From Membranipora membranacea (Eukaryota > Bryozoa > Gymnolaemata > Cheilostomatida > Membraniporidae), in contig OU612065.1 of NCBI GenBank assembly GCA_914767715.1, positions 29,018,001 to 29,082,000 on the forward strand: a stretch of DNA of 64,000 bases. Reading direction: 5' to 3'. This document shows positions 37,314 to 52,300 of this stretch, piece after piece. A program made the translations under genes and the position numbers. The notes under the pieces are model-generated. The model made no database searches. It saw only the letters and a program-made list of their open reading frames with translations, and had not been told where the DNA came from. Each line of letters opens with the position of its first letter. The first letter of the stretch is position 1.

Positions 37314-40300
37314 TCACGTTCCTGCCGAGGAGTGGATCTTCTTACTGATCTGCTGCTGTTTTATAGCCACCATCAAAACGAGAAGCGCAGCAGGAGTCAA
37401 CCCAGGTAGTCTGCTCGCTGCTGCTAGCTGTCAAGTAAAATAACATATCATCGTAAACAAATAAATAAAATTTAGAGGCTCATGTTTATGTATCTATGTA
37501 TGTATAGATATTTTAAATGTTTTTGCATATCAGCCTATGGCTTCTTTGGAGAAATGCGTGAGAATGAGCAAATTGTATGTACGCATAAATTAAAAATTTA
37601 ACTTGGCACAAAATGAAGCATGGCGAGCAAGTTCTATCATTTTGTTTTGACATAATCATAACTATGTTCATATTTTTCTTAAATATTTATCAGTACTCAA
37701 ACTCTACAAACAAACAAATTTGTAAAATTAGTTGTAAGTTGGTTAAAAAATTGCAAGGGCTCGTCACTCGCCACATCGTGGCGGTGAAATAGTGTGTGCC
37801 TTAAGGGCGCGGCTGCAATGACTGCGCCAATTTGCTCTCAATTTTTAGGCAGGTCGGAGCACACCTGGGGGTCCAACAACTCCCAGTAGTCAGTAGACTG
37901 CAGTGGGATTCGAACCCAAAACCTTCAACACTTGCGTGCTGAAGGATCGTCGCTCTAACCACTGAGCCACCTCCTACTCCTTGGACAAAATGGACACAAT
38001 GACTTTCACATGAGGCAGATGATTGATGTAATAAAAATGTATATATACACAGAGACTCACATTTCCTGGCTTAGATTGTACGAGTACTTCTTTACACTCG
38101 TTAGATAGACCAGAGAGAGATGAGAGATTCAGATCATCTGGTATTTCTAGTAAGGCTTCTCTTCTTATCTCCTCCATAGCCTGCTCCTGCTGACGGTATA
38201 CCTGATCATCACACAGAGAAACAAGGCATCAATATCGGATATGTGATCAATGGTATGGTGAAGGTTGGGTTAAAGAACAGTTCTGCTCATTTAGAACATT
38301 GCTATTCAACCATATGTGATCAACTTGATCAACAACGGTAATGATGTTTCTATTTCTTTTCTTCTAACATTGGGTGCAAAACATTTCTAATGAGATGACT
38401 CTGGTTGCCTATAAAAGTACATATTATCAGGTACTTCAGACTTCAGTTGCATCGGCAAAAATGACAAACTCTTAAGTACAAAGAGTTTTGTCAGTCTGAA
38501 AAACAGAATTCTTGTCTACGTGCCAGCAGCCAGGAAATGCGAAGAAAATTCACCTAATAGAGGAAGTCTGCGCAGTGAAATTTGCCAGATATTTTATTAT
38601 TAACGTGTTCGGCCGTTCGACTAAGTAGCTTGATAGAGGGGATAAGCAAATTCTAAGAAAAGCTAAATATAACATACCTGGGCGTACATAGCTGAAATCT
38701 TGATTTTCTCAACTAGACGAGGCATATCAAGGATGTATTCTGCTTCTGGTATTTGTGACAATATTGTAGAGGGTTTGACTGTAGCCATCTCCAGCATTCT
38801 AAATCCACTGTCATAAAGAAAAATATTGTTTTTTTTTCTATGACAATCAGCTATGTCTATAGAGCCATCACATAGCAGTGTAGGCTTAGTTGGACCTTAC
38901 AATGTAATATATATACTTTTATTGCCAATCTACAATAATCTTTTTGAATGTTTTTCATGCAGTGACTCTAACTATGAACTATGAAAATCTAGTTGTATTG
39001 GGGGACTAGCATAGATCGAGTTTTATGCAATTTTTTTGCATTTTGAGCCAGGTTTATCCTACAGGTACATGAGGCACGAGGGGGAGCAGTTTAAAGTGCG
39101 AAAAAATTGTATCGAACTTGATTTAGGATTGAAGGTGGTGAGTCTAAAGCTTCATACAACTCAGTGAATTCACACAGGCGATGGTGAGTTCTTGTCTCTT
39201 TACCTGAATGGCCTGTTAGCAACACTGACTTTGTGCTCAGACTTCCAGCTGTTTATTGGCTTGACCACAGATTTCAGTTTGTGCGTAACGTCATTCACAA
39301 CGGCTTCAGACCTCTTCACGTGTTCCAATATTTCCTGAGATAAACAGCCACTTTCCTCACCTAAAGAGTTAAAAACAGGTTCTATGCTCGATATGCAGAA
39401 AACAACGGTGATCATTTCTTATAAATCTACTGTATGGATATGTCAGAACAAAGAAGGTTCATTTTTACCCTGTCATGATTTTAACAAAAAAAGCACCTTT
39501 TAATTGGTGACCCAAAAAATATATTCATAATAATCCCCCCAGCCTGTGTTAGTACTCAGTACATGCACTCACTAGGTGAGATAGATGTCTATTACTTGTG
39601 ATGTTACTTCCTGAACCAGACAAAGCATGGAGTTATGCCCCAAACTCCAAAGTAGTTCTATATTTCTGATTATCACAAAAGCCAGAGTTGTCAACTCTTA
39701 TTCTCACCCTTCTTGTATAGCCTTAGATCTGCGTTATCAGGTCTTAGGGTGAGCCTGAACTCAGCCCGTCCAGTAAACATCCTGTAAGGCTCTTTAGTTC
39801 CAAGGGTAGTCAGATCATCGATAAGCACACCAATGTAACCGTGTGTTCTGTCTATGAGTAGAGAAGGTTTGTCTAGCAATGAAGCCGCTGCATTAACACC
39901 AGCAATGAGGCCCTACAATGAAATGATTTATCAGATGCTTGACTGAACAGGCAAAAATATCATAGTGTCAAAATATCCTAAAAAGTGACTGCCATCGAAT
40001 GACAGCTAGTTGTAGACCCCATTCCTTAGCTGCCATTGGGAGGAGTTTGGACGTCTGCTATCGAATTATGTGTGAAATCCAAAAATTGTGAACAGGTAAA
40101 TTAACATTTGAATTTAGACTGATGATCATCTAACTGTCAGTCACCATCTAACATATAAAAATTAAGTATATATTAAGTATTTATATTTTCATGGATTTAA
40201 CGGTATGAAATGTCTTGAAATCAGTTCACCTATATTCAGGCATCCTACCTGAGCTGCAGCCTCCTCATAGCCTGTGGTCCCATTAATTTGGCCAGCAAAG

Positions 40301-43300
40301 TACAGTGAGTCTACCAACTTTGTTTCCAAAGTCTGTTTTAGCTGCCTAGGATCAATGTAATCATACTCAACACCATAACCTGAATAGATAGATAATTAAC
40401 TAATATAATGAGGGCAAACTGATCGTCTCATTATTATTTTTCTTGTGACGATTGTTTAATATTGTTTAGTTGTCTTCCGCCTTCTAATGGGGGAAACAGC
40501 TCCCTTCTATGCCTTCATTTTTTATCCCTTCATAAAAGGAAGGATTTTAGCTGTAGTTTTAATATTTGAGAGCCATGAATCACTGCCTGGAGATGATAAA
40601 TGAGAGCACCTGCGTTCTCAGGTTACAGTGACAGTTGACAGCTAAACAAACCGATGGTGTTGTTGTTATTTGCACAGGTACAAGCTTTCAAATTAAATCA
40701 AGGAATATTTGTATCACATTCTATTAATTATTCAACACAAGCATCAGTATCTTCTATTTGGAAGTGATTCCGCTAATCTTTGAATATTGATCAATGATTT
40801 TTGGCACCAACAACAAATCTTCAAACAATAAAATTTCATACCTGGCTGGGTGATTATTGCTTCTTCGAGCCCTGGTAGGGTATTGATAAGTTTTTGTTGG
40901 TATTCAGCAGGCATTGTGCATGATAATCCCTACAAAAATCAACAGAGTTACTAGCTTGGCTGTTTTATTGCTGCCCAAGACGGAAGAACAATGTGGTCTG
41001 TCATTACGCGTCACATTTGCGTCCGAGGTAACAGGCTACGTCAGTCAGGGACAAAGGAACGGAAAGCCAGAATTAAATGAAGCATCCTGATATTTATTAT
41101 TAACTTCCCTTAATGCAGGGGATGCGTGGGAGCACCTCATGGAGAAAGTGTAATGAAGGAATGTCGTCAGAAAACAAATCACAAGAGAAAGCACAATTTG
41201 TAGTCTTACATGAGCTGCTTCAACACTAAAAAACTTTTCCTAGTAAGGTAGATTACCTATCACTCAGAACGGAGATGCAGAATATAATCCCAATATTGGC
41301 CACCAATTTTTAGTGTGAACTTAAGAGGGAGAGGGTTGACTGCATATATGTGTAGATCTAGCTAGTCATGATATCATGAAAAGTCCAAATTAGGAAAAAT
41401 TGGTTCTAGACCACTCAGATCCCTGGATAAGAAGAGTCAAATTTATGTTATATTCAGAATCGGTTTATGGCTATATCTTACCTGTGGATATATAACAGGG
41501 GTATCAAAGCCTTCAGGTTCTAACCATATCTGATGACTTGTCTTGTCCGTGAACATCACCACTTTACTCTCAATTGAAGGACAGTATCTGAAATCAAACA
41601 ATTATTGGGTACGTCACAGACACGGGAACGGTCAAACGAGTTTATAAGGCAATGGGATCTTGAGCTTCCAGAGTAAAGTTGTCATTTATACTATAAATAA
41701 TTTTAAAACTCATAAAGCATTGCTGCCATGACCGCTGTTAAAGTGCTCCATTTATAGAGGGAAACATTCATCAAAATATTTCTATTCATCACCAGTACCT
41801 ATCATTGTGGCTGATTACAATGTAAAATGATCAACTAAAAATGTCGAGCAGACATTATTGTAGGCCAAACAAAAAGTCACTTTCATCAATCAGCATCTCC
41901 AAAAGCAAGTTATGGATTTTTTCAAGTTTGAGTAAACCAGAGCCAATACCTTTCTTTAGAATTAGATATTATCATTACAATAATGTTTTGTTTGTGCTGC
42001 TGTGGTACACAACGTACAGGTGTCCTAAAATCTCCTAATAGTCCGTAAATGGATTTATCCTCAAAAGTGAATGAAAGGCTGCCGTTCAGTAAACTGTGTA
42101 TTCATTGGATAGCGAGATGTGTAAATGGGCAAATGGTTGTCTGTTAAAATATTAAATAGTTTGTATGCTAGGGTATGTTTGTATGGTATACTGATGAAGG
42201 GCTAGTCATTGAATCAATATTAGGTATTAAATGTCTCATAAGCCTTACATTATTGCTTGTGTGACTTGAGTGACGACATTTACGCCCAGTTCTGAATAGA
42301 CCATCCATCTCACAAGATGCCGATTACGATAAAGGAGAGCAGCTTATAAAATCTGCATTAACTCTCAACATATAGACCGCCATCAGGTAAGGTTTTCACA
42401 CAAAAAATCGTATTGTTCTTCTTCCTCTCACCTGGGAAGTTTTTACTGAATTTCTTGTTTGATTTAATGCTCAAATATAACTATGATCATACATCAGCCA
42501 GCAACCGGTTAAAATAGAATTATTACAGCCTTGGGATGTAGAGCTGGATTTTTTTTTTCCTAAGGCTTGCGTAGCAAACCTTACATAGCCATAAACATTT
42601 GAACGTGTTCCTATATAAATGCTGTAGTTTGTTGGTAGTTGTTCAGTTCTCACATACTTTATCTACAATGCTGGCGCTGATTTATTTGAGAATTTAATGT
42701 TAATATTTATGTAGACTCGTACTGACATCATGGCAGTAGAGATTAACGAGACATCATACTCGGTGGTGTCACCCTATGATGGTGTGCTGTCTATGCTGGC
42801 TACTGGTAACACGTCAATACGTGGTGCTGCCATATCAACTACTACAGAAACGCCGGATAACTTCCTACCCAAGGAGAGATTAATCGAGGGACTATATCTT
42901 ATGATGTTAGCTTGTTCGGGCATCTCACTAAACGCCCTCATAGCCCTGTGTGTGATCATGACTAAATTTCAGTCTTGTAATGGATTCCTCTTACATGCAT
43001 GCTTACTTGACGCCTTCAAGGTGAGATATTAGTTTTAGTGAGTTTTTCAAATTTTTTTTAAAGTTTTTAATTGCACGCTGTGTCATGGTTGTGAGTGGCA
43101 TAGAGTGTTCTAGTACCAACATCATTTTTCAACTGCCACTTGCATATGCTGAAAACAAATAATGCAGTAACAGGACTTGAATATACAGATATCCACACCC
43201 ATTGTTCTAACAGGCAGAGAGTACTCCGTTGTTTTTGTATTACATTACCTCATAATTATGCAATCAATACTATTCCCAATTAAAAATATTATTGATCAAT

Positions 43301-46300
43301 AGACAGAAGTGCTGTGAAGAACTCATGAAACCATAAAAAAAATTAAATTATTGTTGTGCAGTCAAGCCATTGATTGACAAAGTAAAGGGCTTTTAACCCA
43401 CCCACACCACAACCATAACCCCTTTTGAAAAGCTTGACATTGTTTGCAGATGTTAGCGTATAAAATCGGTAATGACATAATTTCAACGTTTGGCTTGACG
43501 TATGAGGTTGCAGTAATTGCCATCATCAGCCCAATTTTTATTATTTATATATATTCAATTTTTCAAACTACATGTATTCTTAATTTTGTCATTAAGATGT
43601 GAATTGCAACTCCAGAAGTTGAAATCAAAGAGTAGTTTGATTATTTTGACTTCTAGTACAGTTTGACATTAGACTGAACCATTTTCAGAAACACTACTTA
43701 GTAATATTTTTCTTTCTATTCTATTACAGAGTGCTCTTTGTATACCCTATGCTCTTTATGTATTGGAGATAATAGACACACCACCATACTACTGCAATCC
43801 CCTCGGTCTCGCCTATGTCATCGCGCTAACTGTCAGCATGTTCAACCTGCTAGTAATTGTCATGTCGGAAGCCTTCGCCTTTCATGAGAAAAACGTCAAC
43901 TACCCTGACGAAAAAGGAAGCAGTATAGCTATGTGTTGTGCGTTCGGTATAGCTACTATATATATAGGCAGTGTGATATTACATCTGGGCCCAACACTAA
44001 TCGGTGGAGAATTCAAGTTCAATGAAGATATTGGAAACTGTTTGTTTGCCTACGGCAAAGTTCAGGTAGGTAAAAACTACGGCAAGTAACTGGGGTGGAT
44101 TTGTAAGTTGAACCTATGACTTCCAGTTGCGAGTAGGACCCAACAGGTTATTTGCTGTGGTATAAAAATTTCGTTACCATAAAGTTATATCTTGGTGTTC
44201 AAGCTTGCCATCAGAGGTTTATCAATGTTTTTGGAATAATATGGTCCATAGTTCAGAGAGAATTTGCCAGAACCATTTCCCGTGTTCAAGGACATAAATG
44301 GAAAATGATTGACATTTCACTTATATTAATTTAAAATTATTAAGTCACTAAGATTTTGCATTGAGGCTGTCAAATGAAAAGGAGGGTGATCATCTTTTTC
44401 GAGGCTATATTCTTGTGTCCCCCCCCTCCTGTATACTTAATAGTATTACATCATATTGTACTATAATTTTAATTAACATTTATCTAGCAGATGTTCGCCC
44501 TCTGCATACTCAATAGTAATACTTCAAAAAGAACAATAAATCAAGAATTGTTATTGGCAGCACTTGGCAGTTGGCCTACTTGGTGACCCTAAGACCCTTG
44601 GTGTCTATTTCTAGATGCAAACAAAATGATACAGATATACAGCTTCCTACCATCCCACAATTTTGAATATCCCAAATTAAACAATACATGATATAATGAC
44701 ATATATGCATTGGTGTATTTTCATAGATTATTACAATTCACCAGTCTTATTATTTATCACTCATAAAACCTTTCTATTTGTAGAACTACATAGTGCAGGT
44801 GATCTGGGTTATTATTGTAACCCTCACAGTAATCGTCATATTCAGATATATCTACAAATTCTACAGACAGCTAAAAGCCAATCAGAGATTCCGAATATCA
44901 AACCTGGCCAGGAACGCTGCCGCGTACTCCAAGGGTAAAGCACCAGATGAGAATATATATGAGACAGTCAGCAGGTTGAAGCGTAGGGTCAGAGTGCTGC
45001 TGTGTATGGCAGCAGTTTACTGCGCCTGCTGGTATCCGCTGTTTTTCCTTACTTTACTCGATTACAAATACACTCAGCCCCGATATTTATACCGTATATT
45101 AACTATAATAGCGTGGTCACACAGCGCCCTAATACCGATCACTATGCTTGCTATGGACAGAACCTTTGGGTTGATCGCTATCTGTAAAAGAGCTGCATCA
45201 CGAACATACCGAGTGAAAGGAAGTAAAACTATGAGTCCAAGCACACAACCGCTGACTAGAGACGATTCTACCTTCCATGGTGGAAGTCAGCACACAAGCT
45301 TATATAATCACACTATGAACACCTCTGGAAAGTCAGTTGCATTCTCGGACAAATCAAAGACTAAGAAAAGAAACGGTAAAAACAACAAGGCCAAAACACC
45401 TCCGCCGTCAGTGGTGGTGGTCAATAATGGAAGAGATGAGATCACTAAGCTGTCAGATAGTGACAGTCCACAGTCAGACGGACAGGTGCCCCCTACTCTA
45501 CACCCTGCTGTGATAGGCCTGCTGTCAGACTACGACTCACTATCACTGGAAGAAAGTCCACTGTGAACACTGTCCAGAGATTCCATGGAGCACTTTCGTG
45601 ATTGTATCGTACTTGACCAACAGGATAACTTGGCAACGTTCCCACAATGCAACTGAAGCTATGAACTCCAAGAGAAATTAGGTAAAACATGTCAACTTCT
45701 AATCATCAAGGTCAAGGTAAAATGCTTAACTCTTTAACTCCATAAATAGTATAATGGGACATTTTTAAACATGCAAGATTACTGTCAACTCACAACCAGA
45801 CCCTGAGGATGCAGGAGCAGTTAAACAAACAAGAACTTGACTGATCACATTGAGTTGATTATCGACTAAGTTACACGAAGTTGATTGCTGATTAATTAAT
45901 TATTGGTGAATCATTGATTGCTAATTTGTCTAGTCAATTGTTCAGTGGCTATCATCAACTTTCTGTCTTTCAACCTAATTGATGATCTGATCGTTTTGGT
46001 ATGAGATATGATAAATGTAGCTTTGTCCGCTGCCTCCTAAGGTGTCTTGTTTTAACACCAGTAGGCCGCTTGACAACGTAATGGTACAAAAGTAGCGTGT
46101 TGTTATACAGCTCGTGAATTCGAAGTTTTTGTTGTGAATGCCAATATTTGACCCCTTTCTTAAACATTTCATCAACTCAGGCTCCTTCTGAGCATATCAA
46201 TACAGTGGTTGTTTCTACCTCATATATATGTATATAAATTTTTAGCATAAATTTATTTTAGAGTATTATTGTAAACATTTCTTTATATGTGCAGGTTGTA

Positions 46301-49300
46301 GATGCAAACCCCACTACCAAATTTTCTTATTAGGGAGGTTCCAATTTTATCTTCCTCATCTAAAAATATATTCTACAGTTCAACTTTACTTTTCTTAATT
46401 CACTAATGAGAGACTGCATCTATCTAATGAATAGTAATTATTCTAATGAATGAATTGAACAGTTTATACTCATTAATAATTGACATCAAACACAACAGTT
46501 GATCTAATGTTCAATTCTTCCACAGCGTTCTTTAAAGCGGCTTTTGTGAAAATAAGTTTCCTATTATTTCTAAACATCAATTTTGATATGAGGCACTTTA
46601 CCTTACTCTGCAGAGAGAGTTGTTCATACCGACATAATAACTAAATGTTCTTGACTTGTGATGATATTTAAAGATCAATAAGTCAAACTTGGCTGTAAAA
46701 GGTAAACTTATTTAGAACAAAATCATCTATATATATAACCTAGAGGAGTAAATTTTACGCAAGAGTATAAGTGCGACATTTTGCACATGTTTGAATATTT
46801 TAGGCTACCCGCCATTTACTCTTGCATTTACCATCCTTCCTTTAAATAGAGGTATCATTAAGACCCCCAAATGTGAACCTCCAAATGTAAATTGTATAAG
46901 GTTCTCAATCTAATGATAAAGTGACCAGAAATTTATCTCTATTTATCCTTGGAAGCGGGGATCATGACATATCTCTCTAATGCCAGTTTTCAGACGCTAC
47001 ATATATCACCTTGTGACCTTGAGTCAATATGTTCCACCATATAAGTATAGAATCAAACTGCTGCTATTTCTATTGACAACTGCAAAGCTGCCTTTAGCTG
47101 TAAGGGCTTCATCAACTATTCATGATCATCGACACCATATTATAAACAGACGAATACTTCCGCAGGGCTCTTTTTGCAGGGCAATCAAAGTTCAGAGTTA
47201 CCTGGGCGGTTTGTGAATGGCACTTGTATCAAATGACATCGGCTTAACAAGCTAAAAAACGTGTCAATTATAGCGTCTTACATCATCAAAAAGACCTGGA
47301 GACTAACAAGCACCCGGCCGCTTAACATTACTGCGATGTATTCAATGTTCTGTCACTTAGGCAGCGACATGAAGTCTCGAGACAGTAAATTATAGATTGA
47401 AGGGTAAAGCCAGGATCCCCATCTTGAGGCGAGTGCACTGTAAGACGTGGTCGACAGGACTTGAAGTAATTAATTCTCCGGTGAATGTCCTTCTTGTAAT
47501 TTAAGTTTACATGCCATTGACATAGGAAGTCTAATTTGAAAGCTGTCAGCTGATTATTGTCCAGCAATGCAGGTACATATGCAGACTGGGTTTTCTCTGA
47601 TATATATTGCTGATAAATCGTCATTCCATTTAACCCATAGACTTTGTTGATAATAATATGAAGTATATGGTTTAGCCTTCCCCATTACAAACATTGACTG
47701 ATATTATCTTATTGATAGGAATTGTCTACTCCTTCCTTTATGTAATACGGGCAGCCCTTATTCATCATAGACAGACTGGACTGTCCACCATAGGGTGTAT
47801 TTTTTCACTAGTCGGAAGTGAAGACAATTCACATTTTAAAAATCTAGTTTTTGGTGTCAAATTTTCATAGAGGTAACAGGAATTTTTGCGGAAACTTCAA
47901 GGTGTTGATGGTGTTTAGCATTTACAAATTTTTATTCACGACTGGCCCTCATATATAGAAAATTGCACCCTATATTGGACTGATAGACCCTCTAGATGTG
48001 CCACATGTTTATTCCATGATGAACGCAAACTTGTGTTCTTACCTCGGTGCGTTCGCTGCCTCAGCACGAATATGATGGTTGAGATGCATCGTGTCTCTGA
48101 TAATCTCATGTGTTTTCTCATTAGTGTAAGTCATGTGACAGGGCAGCTGATCCTCAGGCTATAAAATGAGTCACAGTCAAGGTTAAGATTTCCACTAAAG
48201 AAACTTAGCACACCTTAGATGAGCACTAAGATTTGAAAAAAGTAGAATACATAAAGCATTTTAACGGCTGCTATTTCTTACAAATGTATTTTCATCATGG
48301 TCAAGCTTCATACACTTATATTTTTATGTACACATATATACTGTTCATATTTATTCGTATATAACATGTGGATTAATTTATGTTATATCACACCCTCTAT
48401 GATCACGCAAGGTGTATACCTAGCGGCAATGGTAATTGTCTACTCTCTTTGTTGTCAGAGAGACATAAATGTGATATTGGAGAGTTGATGTAAATGATAA
48501 GGTAATATAGCTCACATCTATCTTGACTCTTTCATTCATGAATGAGAAAGGTACAGGGTCCTCATCGCCATGTTTGATATCACATTTACTGAAGTCTATC
48601 ATGTCTTTAGTCACTCGTGGCGGTGTCCCTGCAAACAAAGTTAATGAGAGGAACAGTGAAAATTAGATATCCATGTCGCAAGACGGTTTTGGCTGATGAG
48701 GTAGGCCTGGATATCGTTGATGCAACTGACTGAACTACCTGGATGCCCGGAGGATCAATTAGCAATTATGTGATAGTGGGTCATTGAGAGAAGCAAAATC
48801 TCGAAGGTGCTGCATAAGGAACAAGTCTATGAATGCGCTGAAAGCCCCTTTCCACAAGGGTAACATGCATGCAAACATGAGTGGGTAAGGAAAGCTAGTT
48901 TTTAAACATGAATAGTTTTTGCTCGGAGTTATCTATTCTGTCACATAGAGAAGGCAACACCATGTTAGTTCTGATCATTCACTATTCTTATAAATAATAT
49001 CACTCACCGGTTCTCAATCTACCCATCTTAAACCCTATGTCTTCAATAGTCTTAGCCAGACCTATAGCAGGTTCATCTCCCATTCTACCTGCAGGCTTTG
49101 TATCCAGGCCTATACATATTTCTCCTCTAAGAAATGTCCCTGCTGTGAGGATAGTTTTGTCTGCTGTTATCATCTCACCATTTCCTGATAAAAATAAACA
49201 ATGAAAATGTATACCTTATAGACACAAGTATTTATAAGAGGAACTGTACGCCATTTTGCAATCACATATCATAGGAAGTCATAGTAAACTAGCATACTAA

Positions 49301-52300
49301 AATGACATAACATGAATCTAGCATATTACTCAAGTTGTTTCAGCCATGGAAACCAACTCCCTGAAGCTGCTCAAAATACCACCGATAATCTCAACCATAT
49401 GATTGCAACCAGAATCAATGGTCTACTTGCTACATTGAGACCCTTACAATTAATAGCCACCGCAAGTCTTCACTTTTGGAAAAACTCTACTATCACATTA
49501 AATGAAATCTGATATTTGGTCTTTTTTTGTTGCCATTTATGTGTTTTCCCATCATGAAAACATTCAATTGGGAGATGCTGAGCTCAATAGATATATTACA
49601 CGAATATGTTGGTGTTTGGGAATCTAACTGACAGCAGACAGTATCCGAATTCAAACCAACGATAAGATGCACAACAAATTTACAAGAATGTACAGACAAA
49701 ATTGAACCCTTTGGTATATTGATTTTGTGTGTTTTAATGTATTCAGGTGCGAAATCTATAAACTCATGTGACTGCTCTTTTTTTCAAAGGATCACATGTT
49801 TAGCAGAGGATTCAGATTATTATTGTTGTGATTGTTTTCCAATTATTTCTCATGTGTTACATAATAAATATATTATTGAGTATGTGTTTCATAATTGTAC
49901 AGACCTTGCACCTGCCTTGTACTGACCTTGACATATTTACAATTTAGCGTATGACCTATATGCCAGCGGCCAATGTAGAAATGCACCTAACAAAGCAAAG
50001 CCTGTAGAGATGATCTGCAACGACCCACGTTAGTGAACAAATCCTAATATATATCAACCAAGCCGTCAGAATAATCTCACATAGGGTTAGCCTAGAATAG
50101 ATAAAGTTTGATCCATTTTGCTAACGTTTGAGTTGCCCCCTCTATTGACACACCAAAGGCCAACTCCAGCGCTGGCAAAATTGTTCACACTTGATCTAGG
50201 GTTAGTCCACCCTTGACCTATATCATAACACTATTGACGATCAGCGACTGTCTTCTGCACATAATTACTGTAGAAATTAATTTTCGGCGAAACAGTATGA
50301 TGGCTGACGATATTATTATTATTTATAATCGGTCTTGGTGATTTAAGCTGACTTCATCTTTGTCGGCAGTCAAGTGTTATATGCTCGACACATACAACTA
50401 TGATCTCACAACCGAGTCGATGACTGTAACCATTGAGCGACAGTCTTTTTCTATACTGAACGCAGTCCTCACACAAATGATCGGTGGTGGTAAGTTAACT
50501 GTACATTATAGAGCATTCTCAGTGAGGCTTTGAGACACGAAATGGTGTAAAATTGCCTCAATAGCCTTAGGGCAGTCAACTTTTCCACTACCAACGCATT
50601 TTCTTTCTGATGATGCTGTGAATGCAGCAGTATGAATTCTAAGTCTTTATGTGTAGAACTTATTTATTGACAGCAACATCTATTTTCTCAAGGCACAAAC
50701 AAACCCTTATGGGACGAGAACTTTCTTGAGACAACACTTATCTAACCCACCCTCTCATAATATGGTGAACCGAACATGAAAGTGAAATGTTATCACATCC
50801 TCTCTGTGAGGCTTATGCTTGTTGTTTAGACATGGACACGCTGAGTATGTAACATAGCTTTGCTGTCATGTTTGTAGTTGATATGATGGTAGCCATACAG
50901 TTTGGTAATACAACTACATCAGGTATAACAGATTCCGTGTTTGATTATCCAGCTCCCTGCAACTTCTAACAAATCATCCCTGGACAGCTTTACTGAATAG
51001 CAGAAACTTCAACCATTATTTGATACCAACCAATTAATAAATTATTCACTATAAGAACTATTCAAAGTTTCTGCAAAACTACAATTTGCTTGCATTAGAT
51101 TCTGTGAAGTTGACATTGTTGAGACACGCTTCAAGAAGTGGTGCTCTTGTACACCCTGCAATGTCAGCCACTGTCACTGTAAACCTTTCCAGGTATCTGA
51201 ATTTTCCAATATATTTTGATATGGTGTATTATTGCCTCGCAAGCTCGTTATTTTAATTTTCAGGCCATCGAGATTCAATTTAATGATTATATTTTTTTTT
51301 AGATCAAGTGGCAGCCACTTGACATTGTCAACTTATCCTCGTTTTGCACTAGATATCTTGTAATAACTTGATGCATTTTTTGGCTGCACAACTGGTGGCA
51401 TACTGTGATTTTCTAATTTCTTGTGGTACTTTTATACTATTTTCTTTCTTCTTCTCTTTTGGTTTTGTTTCAAAACATTCTTTTAAATTTCTCTTGGAGT
51501 TCGAGAGCAAATCAAAAGTTTACTGTCATTTTGATCAGGAAAAAGAGGCCCAACCAAACTTCAAAATGACTTCCCTGACAATCATTTTCTTGTAGTGCAT
51601 TGAATACCTGACTGCAATTATCACAACCATTGCCGTTCACTTACAGGTGCATAGAAATAGCTTTTTTTTCTAATGGAGGCCCTCGAACAAACAACTTCAT
51701 GATTCAAGACAAATATTTATTATAGTAGTGAATTTAATATTGCAGCTTTGTAAGGCTTACCAAGTATTATTCCCGTACAGTTGGGGCGAGGTGATGTTGC
51801 CTCCTGATCTAAAATAAGATCTTCTACTGATCCTTCATGTATCCTCAGGTTTGGGTAGCTGAGTATGACATCCTGCATGTTCTGTTTATATAGTTTCCTA
51901 TCCATCTGAGCTCTTAGTCCCTGCAACATTGAATGTGTTAATTGATAGGTTGAGTGCAATTTGGAATTGCCCTTCCTGAGTAGTTGAGAAGACAACTCAA
52001 CCAGGTTAAGATTTTCAACATATACTATAAAACATGGTAATGCTGAGCGAACTATTTGGTATGATGAGAAGATTGTCTCGGGTACCCACGGTAGAAGAAT
52101 TTTAGGGGAGGGGGCAGATTTCCAATAAATATGTGCTGTAAACTCCACATGGTGCTTGTGTATTGACAAAGCTAATTTTTCAAATTGATCAGACCAACTT
52201 AACTTCACCACTACATCTACACTAATTCGCACTCACCCAAACTGCAGGCCCCTTTCTTTTATTCAGAACACCATACTGTATACCACTCACATCTTAAACA

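Noticed and set aside
45970-46175. Two overlapping minus-strand frames of about 65 codons
   Set aside because: They lie in the GPCR 3' flank, overlap each other in different frames and resemble nothing.
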